Position numbers and translations under genes: made by a program
Source of the DNA: Haemaphysalis longicornis
Taxonomy: Eukaryota; Arthropoda; Arachnida; Ixodida; Ixodidae
Reading direction: 5' to 3'
Length of the DNA stretch: 64,000 bases
Assembly (NCBI GenBank): GCA_013339765.2
Contig: CM023452.1
Coordinates: forward strand, 157,984,977-158,048,976
Notes under the pieces: generated by a model
What the model was told of the DNA's origin: nothing
Database searches by the model: none
The model's input: only the letters and a program-made list of their open reading frames with translations
Shown: piece after piece, positions 36,768-47,600 of the stretch
How the letters are laid out: the number at the start of each line of letters is the position of its first letter
How positions within the stretch are numbered: the stretch's first letter is position 1

Positions 36768-39700
36768 CATGGGCCATATTTCCAGAGCTTTGACTTGGGC
36801 TTCTTAGCCAACCCCAACACACCGAAGATGGTGCCACAAGAAACACCAGCCGCAAAGAATGGACTCATTTTGATCTAATTCTGTCTCGCACTCAGCACAC
36901 TTCCAATCCTCTTCTTTTTTGATGTAGTGACCAATACTACAGCTTCCCAGAAAAAGCGGCGCACAATGTTTACGTCCACCATCTCATCACGAATGCCATC
37001 GTGCACTTCCTTTGGCCTCGCTTCCACACAGCCCTCATCAATTTCCTTCCGCTTGATAGCTTCTCCTGCTGTTTTCGCCCCATACGAGCCAAGTTAGCAC
37101 GGCTAGCTTTTGCTCGTTTACTGCCAGATCGGGAGAATAGTGTCTCCCTTTCTGTTCGCTTCCGCTTTCGCGGGAGCCCAACGACAGTGAGCATACGCCC
37201 CTTTGAACGCCCACATCTCTTCATCGCAATGGCACTTTGATGTTGCAACATTGCTGGTTGTAGTGCAGCTTGCGGGAGAGAAATTTCATCTCTGCAGGTT
37301 TCCACCTGTGCATTGCTGGGTGGGGTACATAAGCACTCGGCGATGTCAATATTTTCTTTCCGGGAGCTCCTCACAAGGTCCTTCTCTTCAGCAGCTCTGC
37401 GCAGTGCAATCTCCCTGCATGTCTTCTGCACGTGTAGGCTCAGCCGCAACAACAGCTTTAAGGTGATGTGAGGGCCTATGTACGGAGATGTCCACTTCGT
37501 GACCATTCTTCCATTACTCTAGAATAGTCTCTAGAAGAGACAGCCTCTCTTTAAACGTGTTGTGGAGCATTCTGATGCCATTCTTGCCAGCTTTGATGCA
37601 ACACCAGCGGCGTTTTTTTGAACTTTTGGTGTGCCGACAATTGTGTTTCGTTGCTGCGAGTGCTGACTTGCACATCCACCTTGTCACCACACACATTGTC
37701 CTGCCTTAGCCGGCTGTTTCCTATATACACATCCACGAACCAGCGTCCAGCCACAGTCCCTTATCATACTTTGGCAGGTTTGATGCCTCGCGTAGGACAA
37801 AGATATGTTGACAGGGCAACAGCATGGCTTTTCGGAAAAAGCAAGAACAATCTGCAGTGGTCGCACTAACCTTGTTATCGGCAATGGCACAGCTGATTTT
37901 GTGTTTAGCTTCAACTGAGGCACAGAGCTCTTGGCTGACATAACGAAATGCATAAGGCAGTCAGCAGGCTTGTGTACATCTTGGCTGCTTCATCTCCATT
38001 TGGCACTATGGGTTCTTTTGGAGCCATAACTGCTGCTTTGTTTGCTTTTTTCGTTGCGCTGTGTGCTGACGATTGCAAAGAATCGCCTCAACAAGACAAT
38101 TCAAGCAAATTGAAGCGTTCTACAAGCTGCTTCAACTTTGAGATCAAGCACTCTGCACGGTTGTTAGTCGAGCTGAAAAAGTTACCACATGACCACTTAA
38201 GCCCCAATATTCATTCAGCATGAATGGTGTGCCAGTTTGTAGCTAAATAATGCACTACTCCTGGGGCCACTGTTTTCTGGAGCAAGGTAAAGATCTCATT
38301 GTAGGCATCTTCACTTTTTGCGGAGACCATCCGCTGCAAAATATCTAATGCCGTCTCCTGCTCACCTTTTGAAATTCCCAACTTCTGCATGCTCACTTCT
38401 CTACGGAAAGCTTGTAGAACATGGAAACCACATACGTGAAGTGGCGACGATTGAAAAAGCTCACTTATGACGGGTGGTTCCTTCACGCCTTTGTCCGCCA
38501 TGGTCACACTCACGGAGTCCAAATTGGGCTTCAAATCTCTGAACACCTCAAAAAAACCAGCGAAGAGTATGGGCATCTTCAGATGCAAGCAGCCCAGCAG
38601 CGACAATGTTGCTCTCACTATTACCATTTTCAATGATGACCAGAAAGCACGACATTCCTGTCTCAAGCAACTTGTTGGTCGCGTCCATGAATATTACTTC
38701 GGGCCAGCAATGAAATGATTTCTTCATTTCTTCGTCTTCAAAGTAAACAGCCTGAAGGCCGCTGTTTTCACCAGTCAGCAAACGAACTGTTGCCCGATGC
38801 ATTTCTTTCAGCATGCGTACAACTTCAGGCAAGTTGTTCCTCGGTTTCAACAATTTTTCTTTCGCGGCGATAGTTGAGAGATCCTTGAGAAGTACAGCAC
38901 CGCTGCTCTCGTTTTCCATTTGCTCTCTCACCATCACATTGTTGGCCTTCAACTTCAGCATTTCGCGAGCCTTAGCTTGAAGATCTGGTGCCAGTCTTCT
39001 CTGTTGTGGTAGGTATCTGAAAAGTTCCTTGTCTACAGGGTGATTGTGCGCCAAGTCGAAGACCTCACTTCCAGGAACCGCCCCTCCTTTCAGCTGCAAT
39101 GTAGACGTTGAAGTTGCAGTCTTGCTTTAACATCCTCAGAAAAATGATTAAAAGAAAAACAAGGGTATGCATTAAAAGAACTAAGCTACACTAGCAACTT
39201 ATGGATGAGGAAGTTCAACCAGTGCTGCATAACGTCTATTCATCGAGTGTAGTTATGGCAGTATGAATGTTTAACAAAGAAGCCGGAGAATTGTTATTCT
39301 ATTCAGGGTAACTATTAACCACTGGTAAGGGTGTCATGAATGCATTTAAGCTAAATAATGGCGCCCCCCAGCTATGAACATTTGTTTATTTGGTCTTCCA
39401 GGTACATCACTATATCTCGTAGACGTGACTTATAACCGCCAAACTATGGAACTGGCGCTATATATCATAGGCGCGAATTATAACCGCGAACCTATGGATG
39501 GGCAATCACGATTAGGGTATAGGCGGGCAGCAAACACTACTTTTTTAACTAAAGCTACCTGCGTGACGACACCGTGGTTCCGTCAGTAGGAATTAGCGGG
39601 ATGCTTACATTTGCATGTGATCCAGCAGCTGCTGTATAGGACCAGGACAGTTCAGGCATAAAAGTACAAGCAAACAGCGCGAGATATATGAAATCTGTGT

Positions 39701-39995
39701 GTAAGTTACTTACGGACGATTTCTGTGCGCCCTTGTTCGTGCTGGACAAACTTCGCGGCCGCCCATAGATGCAACAGTACCGAATCTGATAGTACTTTAG
39801 TCCTCGGATATCTTGCTGGGCAAGCTTTCCTACCGCGCTTTTTCGCCACCGCAATGGCCTCTTGCATCCCTCTCCCATAGCTGAACGCAGTTTTGTCTCT
39901 TCGCTGTACTGCGTGATCCGCGCTTCCAATTCATCAAAACTGCGGAAGCGAACTCCGAGAGACAGTCGCACTTTGCAGGTATTCGTCTCGTGCAT
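36768..39995 (-). pseudogene. MULE transposase, FAR1-like + MULE + SWIM + PHD-like (ZSWIM-type)
   Basis: Exon 1 (39995-39714) begins MHETNTCKVRLSLGVRF, with a FAR1-like SFDELEARITQYSEETK, and ends at a clean donor (GTAAGT, 39713-39708). Exon 2 begins at 39124 after AAAG with QDCNFNVYIAA, then HNHP, completing a FLYWCH/FAR1-like finger. The transposase core has D in IFMDATNK (38683-38685), D in TMADKG (38493-38495) and E in TNNRAE (38151-38153), a plausible DDE triad. SWIM: CSC...LPCQH at 37805-37849. A basic GRxKGRMLTVVGLPRKRKR region follows (about 37150-37220), then a PHD-like CAEC...ILCGWC...WHHLRC at 36768-36899. Frameshifts near 39070 and in a T7 run near 38552, a TGA at 38211 and later stops make it a pseudogene. 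Order and motifs resemble ZSWIM1/3-like proteins. Confidence 0.85.
39125..39713 (-). other. Intron of the MULE gene
   Basis: It runs from the GTAAGT donor (39713) to an AAAG acceptor (39125). It contains a two-copy repeat (CTTATAACCGCCAAACTATGG and ATTATAACCGCGAACCTATGG, about 39428-39500) that may be another small insertion. Exon 1 ends after a complete codon and exon 2 resumes in the reading frame that gives the zinc-finger continuation, which supports these borders. Confidence 0.6.
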
Positions 39996-40138
39996 TTGCG
40001 AAGCACTCGAGCCAGGCGTCACGTAATTATCAATTACGGGCAAGCAAATACTGCTGCAAAGCAGCAAAACATAGTTGTAGGGAACGCGACGAATAGCGGT
40101 TCACGCACGGGCAAGCAAGCAATGAAGAAATGGCGCTA

Positions 40139-40254
40139 CGGGCCTTTTTCTCTCCGGCACTTTGTCACGTGACTTCCGAGAGCCAATAGGAAGTGACTGC
40201 CGGCGGAAACCCCCCGTAGAAATTCCCCCTGTTCCCGGCAGAATAGACACTGCG
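40139..40254 (-). promoter_or_regulatory. MULE right TIR and presumed promoter of its gene
   Basis: This is the inverted partner of 30297-30412. It lies upstream of the minus-strand transposase gene, so it should hold the promoter. On the minus strand it has CCTATTGGCT, an inverted CCAAT box, then GTCACGTGAC at 40164-40173, an E-box palindrome matching the consensus of bHLH-ZIP factors (CLEAR/M-box type). The CCAAT box is altered in the left TIR (CAGTTGGCT), while the E-box is identical in both. Confidence 0.6.
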
Positions 40255-40263
40255 AATAATTTA

Positions 40264-41400
40264 TGTATACACTACATAGTTACCATGAAACTAACAACAC
40301 GATATACACCTATCGACCCACCCTTTGAGCCAAAAGTTTATGGGAGATGCCTCCCTCCAGCTGTGGACATCAATAGGCTGCTAATAATAACAACAATATT
40401 TACTAATAATTATAATATTCGCCATTATAATTTAATAAAAACAACAACGCATGCTGCGAAAACAAATTAAACACAGGCAATCAAGAGATAATAAAAATAG
40501 TGCAGATAAGCTCACACTGTTGCATTAGTTATTGTATATGTTGTATATGTTGTATTGTATATTGTATAGCATTGTCCGTCTTCTTTCGTCTGTCTGTATG
40601 TCCATTTAGCGCAAGTTTCAAAAAACTCCCGCCGTCCAAAACAGCACAAGTAGAAAACGCCCTTCCGTGGCGTGGCACTGTGAAAATCTTCATCCTAATC
40701 CGTGCTGTGAAAAGCCACCAGAGAAAGACCACATCCTTCAAAAAAATACGAACGCAAACCTGTTTTGCCAAACAAGCGATGCTGTTGTTTTTACACGTTC
40801 TCATGTTCCGGTCAATTACCCAGCGAACGCACTAAAACGTTTACTTTCCCTGCCCGATTGAGTGATAAAAAATGCCTTATCTTCAGTGACGTATAGAATG
40901 AAGCAGGCAGCCGCGCGATAAGGCGGTTTCAGGAAGAGCTCCCACTGAGCGCACAGAATGCGAGGGTGCGTCCGCCTTCCAACAAACCCCTGTGCATTCG
41001 CTGAGCGGCGCACGCTCCCGTGTTTACTGACACAAATCATTCCACTTTACCTCCGCCGAACTAGTGACCCGCACTGTTTTTGAAAAATAGATGCCGGAAA
41101 AGGCTATAAAACAGGGAAACACCGAGTGTCCAGGTTAACAGCTGGGAAGAAAACTAAGTGTCACCACCCTTACAACTTTTGGAAACACATTAGCTACAAC
41201 TTCAAAACGTATGTACGCGCACGACAAATTACCGAGAAGAAGCCCTTACGTTAATGAGATTTTCTTCAGCGGAAAAGGAAACGGAGAACGTAGCTGTAAA
41301 ACAGCGCTTCTATTAAAACCAGTTGGTTTGCCGCGTCAACTTTTCGAGGCAATTCGGAAGCGTAAAGCATCGAGTGATAGAATGCTTCAGACGCGCCACC
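40264..41400. other. Stretch without supported gene
   Basis: AT-rich with a TTGTATATTGTATA-type low-complexity stretch at about 40530-40570. Short frames only. No transposon ends are recognised. Confidence 0.4.
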
Positions 41401-41404
41401 CAGA

Positions 41405-41879
41405 TTAAGGGAGTCTTGAACTAAACGCCGGTTCCACTGGTTCTAGCGTATTCATACCGATCGAGGCTCGGACATCAGTTGTTTGGGTACACTTGCTGTG
41501 CCCGCGAGAGCGCAGGCCACTGGCTTGATCTGTATGCGTGGCTACACGGGTAATATCCTCATCCACGAAGTGAAATTCGAAACCTAGCAAAAATATTACC
41601 TCCAATAAGCAAAGCCTTCGGTGCTTGACATACAAAAGTGCGGCTTGGGAGCCAGTTACACGTGCACGTGTGTCCTCTTGAAATGAGAGCGAAATTCTAT
41701 ACCAAAATGAGAAAAAAAAAGCTTACCCTGGAATTCTTGATGACAGTGAGGCTTTCTCGCGGCACCGCGTGTATCCATGCATGCCTCAGTCTTTCTTCCC
41801 TCGGGAACTTGAACACGTGTACCTTCGTGTCCGCGGTGTAGTCGCCGCGGCATCGTCGTACACAGCACTTGCACGGCAT
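41405..41879 (-). pseudogene. THAP-domain gene, first two exons, with one-base deletion
   Basis: Exon 1 (41879-41727) starts MPCKCCVRRC and contains VHVFKFP and W in HAWIHAVPRE, then LTVIKNSR: the first half of a C2CH THAP zinc finger. It ends AGG followed by the donor GTAAGC. After a 143-bp intron (41726-41584) with acceptor CTAG, exon 2 (41583-41405) reads in frame EFHFVDEDITRVATHTDQASG, the second half with the HF of the CxxH motif, and runs to a stop at 41405. Joining the exons is out of frame by one base exactly where the family cysteine (normally V-C-x-x-H) should be coded. So one zinc ligand is lost and the gene is probably a pseudogene. It may be a host THAP gene or the N-terminus of a P-type transposase. 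Confidence 0.6.
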
Positions 41880-43255
41880 CTCAGCGTACTTCCTTTGACA
41901 TTGCCAAAATTTGCAGACGCGGAGACACTCAGAGAAACACGAAAAAAACGAGCGACTCGACGGTGAAGAGACGCACGTGGAAGAAGACACGTCGTGGAAT
42001 GCCGAATCTGCGGGACAGTAGGGGCATTCTGCGGCTGGACGTGTGATTCCGAAACGTCGCGGAGGGGTGATTGCCTCCGTGGCGCTCATGAGCGCGAGTG
42101 GAAAGGGCGAAGAACTGTGGCTTTCTCCCTTTCCAATCGTGGTATGTATACGAACCCAACGCGAGCTGCCCAAATAGAAAAAAAGAAAAATGTCCAAGGC
42201 TAGACAGCATAGCCGCTCCCCAAGTAGAAAGCTGAGGGGTGCTCCTCTGTTTATTTTGCCGGAGACGCCTTCCAAGAATGGTGCACCAGCAGCACGCTTT
42301 TGCTCAGATCGCTGCTAGGAAAAGGTCCTTTTTCTTCAAGATGCCATGGGCTGTAGGACTATTTGAATTATCTGAATCACGCGCCACGCACGTCGTGCTT
42401 TAGCGACCGCGATATTGGGTAGGCGCAGCACGTGGCGCCGCTTCGGCACCGTATGCTCTGGCTATCAGTAACCTATCGAGTAGCGTCACTGTATAGCGTC
42501 CCCGATAAACATGCACCAAGGTTGCCCCCAAAACCGGCGTGGTGCACAGTGCCCCGCGAAGGCTGCGCACCGGCACGGGCCAATTAATGGAGGACAAATT
42601 GAGCGGTTCTACCCAAATGCCATCTCGTTAGCTATGGAAGCAATTCCTAACTGCTTCCACAATGGCAATAAAGTAGAGTAATATGACACAGCGCTACTAA
42701 AAAGAGATATTTATTAAGAGGCAATGATTTTATGTACAAAAAGCCATATCTTCTCTCAAACTAGAAAAAATCACGATAACAGAAGAATTCCAGGCCAGAG
42801 TGTAATTTGTGAAAATTCTCCTTTGTCTACTGAACGCAATTTGAAACGTACTCGCGAGAGCGCTCCGATTAATAAACAGGTTTCAAACTTTCAAATGCCA
42901 CCTCTACCTATTTTTTATACTGCAAATATCTTTTTTGTTGTAACTAATTAAGCCTGTTAACTGTAAAATGTTTTTTCACAGCAAGCATAGCGAGCTGTTG
43001 GACGATGCTGTACATAAATGCTGTGTGGAAAAAGAAGGATTAAAAACTGTTTGTTATGCTGTTGTATATGACAAATAAAGAACTAAGTCAGCTGCAATAT
43101 ATAAAATTGCAGTTTTGAAGAACGCAAGGAAAGATCTCTGAATAGTAAAAAAAAATCTATCGCCTTCCTAACTTGGCAATGAAGAGAAAGTGTTTTCTGG
43201 GAATTTAAATTAAAGGGAGTTCATATTCCCGTGATTGTTAATTAAATATAGTATT
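41880..43255. other. Stretch without supported gene
   Basis: Includes a GC-rich patch at about 42400-42590. Short frames only. The minus-strand frame continuing upstream of the THAP exon (to 42275) looks like 5' untranslated sequence. Confidence 0.4.
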
Positions 43256-43263
43256 TGCATATA

Positions 43264-44170
43264 CAGGGTGTCCCAGCTATCTCGCACTAAAATTAAAAAA
43301 ACAAGTGTAATGGTGTAACTCGAAGAAAACCTAGTGCATAATGCTTGCAGTACTGTGTAGAAGCGGGCCGCGTTTTTAGTTAATGAGACTTAACGGATTA
43401 ATTGTAATGAATTATAGAACTCGTGAAGTACTGTCCTTATCATTGAAGCGTCAATGAGGCACTTGTAAGTGCCCACGGGGGGCATCTACATGCGGTATTT
43501 TCAGCGACGAGCTAACTGCGGAGCACATTTATTCTGACTGATAAAGAAAAACCGCGAAATATGAAAACTACAACGCGACGGCGCCTCCACTCGCATTAGC
43601 GCGCATCGTAAAGCAATGCCCTCAAACAGGATGCCTCTAAGTTAGCCAGAATGAAAGAAACACAAGAAAGAAAGATGAAATCGTGACTGTGTTTGTACTT
43701 ATCTTCACACGTGCCCCGCTAATTCGCTGTTGCTGCTCCTTCCATGCATGCCATTATAAAGGTGATGCGCTGGCTCTTCGGGCGGGTGACAGGCGCAGAA
43801 TTTGATTCTGATCAGCTTTTTTGGGAACGCTGCTTTACAATGCGCGTGGAAGCGCAGTCATGGGGTATTTTTTTATATTTTGCGGGTTTTCTTTATTAGT
43901 CAGAATAAATGAGTACGCAATTAGTTCGTTGCTGAAAATACCGCACTTAGACGCCCCACGTGGGGACCTACCATTGCCTCATTGGCCCTTCAGGGATTAC
44001 AACAGTAATTGTCGAGCTAGATAATAATTACAATTAATTAGTTAAGCATCATTAACGAAAAAAATTCTGTCCGCTTCTCCACAGTACTGCAAATACTACG
44101 CACTAGGTTTTCTTCGAGTAACTAGGTTTTCTTCTTTTTAATCTTGGTGCATGATAGCTGGGACACCCTT
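43264..44170. mobile_element. 907-bp MITE with very long (about 300 bp) terminal inverted repeats
   Basis: The ends CAGGGTGTCCCAGCTATC and GATAGCTGGGACACCCTT are flanked by TATA on both sides (43260-43263 and 44171-44174). The inverted similarity continues inward for about 300 bp or more: matching blocks include AACTCGAAGAAAACCTAGTGC, GCAGTACTGTG, AGCGG, TTAATTGTAAT, TGCGGTATTTTCAGC and CATTTATTCTGACT. Only about 250 bp in the centre is unique. It encodes no transposase, so it depends on a partner. A TA/TATA target site suggests the Tc1/mariner superfamily, but that is an inference. Confidence 0.85.
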
Positions 44171-44257
44171 TATATTGCCTTGGAACGGCGTGAATCAATT
44201 GTATATATCAGTAACAGGCCGCATATCTGGCTGCATTTCCTGTAATACATAAATCTC

Positions 44258-44612
44258 ATGGTGTCATATAGGCGTTGTTCATGCCATAGAAGCAAGCTTC
44301 TAGCACCATATAAAATGGGACAAGGCGCTATATGTGGGTTAGTCAGGACATATACGGCTGTACTTGGCGCCATATATGGGTTTACTGGGTCATATATGGC
44401 TGTATTTGGAGCCATATATGGGTTGGACGCACATTATATGGCTCTACGTGGGGCCATATAAGGGCCAGTATTTGACGATATATATTGGCTGACCACGCCA
44501 TATATAGCCCTATTCGTCACCATATATGCAAAGTGGTAGCAATATATGAACACATATATAACTATATATGGCCACATATAATTTATATATGGGCGGTATA
44601 TGGTATTTTCGT
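44258..44612. repeat. CCATATATGG-rich minisatellite
   Basis: A diverged tandem array of short units of the form (GG)CCATATATGGGTT...GGGTCATATATGGCTGTA. It includes three exact CC(A/T)6GG sites: 44370-44379, 44412-44421 and 44454-44463. Such CArG boxes bind MADS factors such as SRF in animals, but here the motif is also the repeat unit itself, so function is not implied. Units decay to the right into ATATAT-rich DNA. Confidence 0.7.
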
Positions 44613-44619
44613 AAGGGAA

Positions 44620-47600
44620 AGCACCTTTTCAGCGGTGCGAAGTACAAAGGCGCGGTTCTAGTTTTCCACTCCGAATGGCGCTGGTATTTTCGGAATGTCG
44701 AACCGTTACTTTTAAGTTCACTTGCATATTAAAAACTCCATACTTAATATTTAACTTGATAAAAAATATAAAATGCAACAAAAACGTTCATGCACGCTCG
44801 TATGTTGTACAGCCCCCAAACTTTAGATCGTTGAAGTCACGGAACAGAAAACCGGTTGAGTTTCATTGCCCTGGTCTAACTTTCAGATGATAATGATCGT
44901 TCTTCCTTCCTTCCTGCGTATGGTTCACAAGGGAACAGTTCGCAAGTACAAAAAAAAAACACATAACGCTCCTCATCGTATAGCATGAGGTAGCTGCAAA
45001 TGGTTGCTTCTGCGGGAGCATGCAAGCGGATGCGAGAAGCGCAGGCGACTCAGCTGACACTGCTGGCCTCGCAGCAGCTTGAAAACTAGTTGAAATTTTG
45101 TTTGTTTTTTCGAAAAATAGACCATTCTTGCTTGACATTTTACGCCGCATGACTCACGAACAGTAGTGTACATGCATACAAGCGAGTAGGTGAGATAAAT
45201 GCGTACAAATAACCAATTTGGCGCACGTAAAAGACGTGAAATAAGCCCCAAATCGCACTACGCTGGCCAGCAGGGATGTGTATTCACACCATGACACAGC
45301 CGCATACACGGTGCGCGGCCCAACTATGTGCATACGATCGTCACCGACTGCGTTGGTTATATTCTACAGCAGGGGTCGTAACCATGGAGCCCGCGGGACG
45401 AATTTGGCCCGAAGACTGCAGGTTACCATCCCCGGTCACTAACAGTCTCAACGCCGACACACCAGTTTTGACCTCAAATGGGGTTAGACAGTGATTCAAG
45501 TACAAAAAAGCGATCCACTCGAGTATCAGTTGTCCTCCGTCTTATCGTCAATCGATAAAATACATGATCGTCAAACAATCTAGCCAGGTTATCTAGTCAG
45601 ATAATCTAGCGAGGTTATCATGAAATATTCTTGGTAATTCGTCGATTTTTTTCTCTTTGGTTTCAAAGTCGCCAATTCCCTTCCCACCTCGATTTGCCAT
45701 GCAGCATTCCGAAGTGTAGACTTAATGCAACTCTGTACTACTCCTCAAAACGTTGCTAACCCTTATTGTAGTCTAATAAATTCGAACTTGGAATATAGGC
45801 TGGAAGAGCGCAAATAAATAAACTGAGAGCAAACACGGAAACAGAACAGCCGCTCCGTTCGCCCGGCCACTTTGGTTTGTGACCGCTATTTTCAGAATCC
45901 CAAAGCAGATTTCACGCTTCTAGCGCTGGCTGAATTTTGTCACTCAGCCGCGCAATAAACGCCAAGCTAGCTTTGAACCACGTATATATAACCGCGACAC
46001 AAATGAGCAGTGTATAATAAAAGTGCATGCATAGTGTACAGGTGCGCAAAAGCGCCGCGCGCCGCTGCAGATGAGCCTGCGGCCCGGCGGACACGCTGAC
46101 TTTTACACACGATCAAAGCTGATTGCGTTTGTCTCTCTTTTTTTGATGGGATGTTGTTGAAAAGTGATTATCACAAAGTGTATTAGTTAAAGTATTAGTT
46201 AAAACAAGAACCTTTGCAGTCAAATCTCACTTCGTACGACCATCGATTGGTGAACCTATGAGTGGTAGAACGCCATCACCGTCCCAGCACCTTCGTCGGC
46301 TCTGTAAAGTTCCTCAGCGCTGCAAAGCTTTTTTCCCTAATGCCAAGTTTATCGCCCGAAGAGATCGGACGCGCCGGGAAGGAGCTGGAGACCATGTCAC
46401 AAAAAAGCGGGCGTATTGCACTCATTTTGCTTCTGTCAATGCATGATCCTCTGGAACCCCCGGAGCTTTCTACTACCAGGAAGTATTACCTGGGAGTGGG
46501 TTAACAGCACCCCTTTGCCTGCGCAGGGAACCTTTACGCATGCTTCCATTCTACGTCATCATTGCGGCAAAATATAAAGAAAGCTTTAAAACAAACGAAT
46601 AGGAAACGGAAATGTGAACGCTACACAGCGACACAACAATAAACAGATGGACACACACCAGGCACCGAGACTCGCATACATAGTTTTATTGAAATGACTC
46701 AAATATCTTAAACATACGGTCCTGTATATTTTTTAGTTAGCGCTTCTTCAACCGTAGGTCCAAGGAAAGGAGTCCAATTTGAGCATTTTGCGCAAAATGT
46801 TTTTGCTCACAAAGTTGACATGCACCAGCACAACTTCATATGCCGGCATCTAGTTAAATGAATATTACGTACAACTCTATCAGCTTTGAACTAGTATCCG
46901 TTATTCGAAACGGTCTCTTTTAGGAAGGCAGAATTAGAAAGACAGAATTTGTTGAGTTGTTGATGCGTGTGGCTGTTAGAAGGCTGCACCAAACCGCCGA
47001 TGCAATCGATCTGTTCACGGCATTACGTGTCGGCTTGCTGAAGAGAGATCACGTTGTTCAGCAATTGCATTGTAACAGGATCTGCAGGTGCAATTTGCAA
47101 AGCTAGGAAGCTAACACACCAGATTCTCATTACCTGACCGCAGCGAGAGCGGGCAGCGAGAAAGAGCGCCCGCGTCTATATTTCAACATCCTGACTTATA
47201 TGTCCCATAAAATCAAACTCCTGTAAGCGGGAAATTCCACAAGAGAGGAGCCCCGACAGTTTTTTCAGTGACGACGACCAACACAGAGCGGGACGGTCAG
47301 TCACAACCCAGAATTGAGGCCGAGAGTACAGTCTAAATTTTTTGACGGACCCTAAAACGGCAAGCTTTCCTTTTCCATTGCAGTGTATTTTTCCACGGCA
47401 GGTGTGAAGTCCTGCTTGGGTAGGCTATACCTTTCTCTACTGCGGATATGCTGTGCTGTAGCAGACTGCTCAGATACCGTGTCCACAGCCGTCCATGTGG
47501 AGTACAGCTAGATCATCATCATCAATGTTTCAGAGAACCGGTCCAGAAGTAAGAGCATTCTTGAGAGCCTGGAATGACACTTCACAATTACCAGAGCAGG

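Larger units (their letters stand above)
30297..40254 (-). mobile_element. Complete Mutator-like (MULE) DNA transposon with nested gypsy element
   Basis: It is bounded by a perfect 9-bp target duplication, AATAATTTA at 30288-30296 and 40255-40263, the length expected for Mutator-like elements. The ends begin GCAGTGTCTATTCTGCCGG (one outer base differs between the ends) and match as inverted repeats over about 115 bp with interruptions. Its single recognisable gene is on the minus strand (36768-39995), with FAR1-like, MULE transposase, SWIM and PHD-like regions. Without the nested 5.2-kb LTR element and its duplicated 4 bp, the MULE would be about 4.7 kb. The gene has several frameshifts and stops, so the copy is inactive, but both ends are intact. 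Confidence 0.9.

Noticed and set aside
41697..42275. A 192-residue protein read as one ORF
   Set aside because: Only its last 51 codons before the donor match a THAP domain. The part upstream of ATG 41879 is probably untranslated.
45370..45412. A complete hAT element
   Set aside because: Only one hAT-like end is seen. No second end, target duplication or transposase was found.
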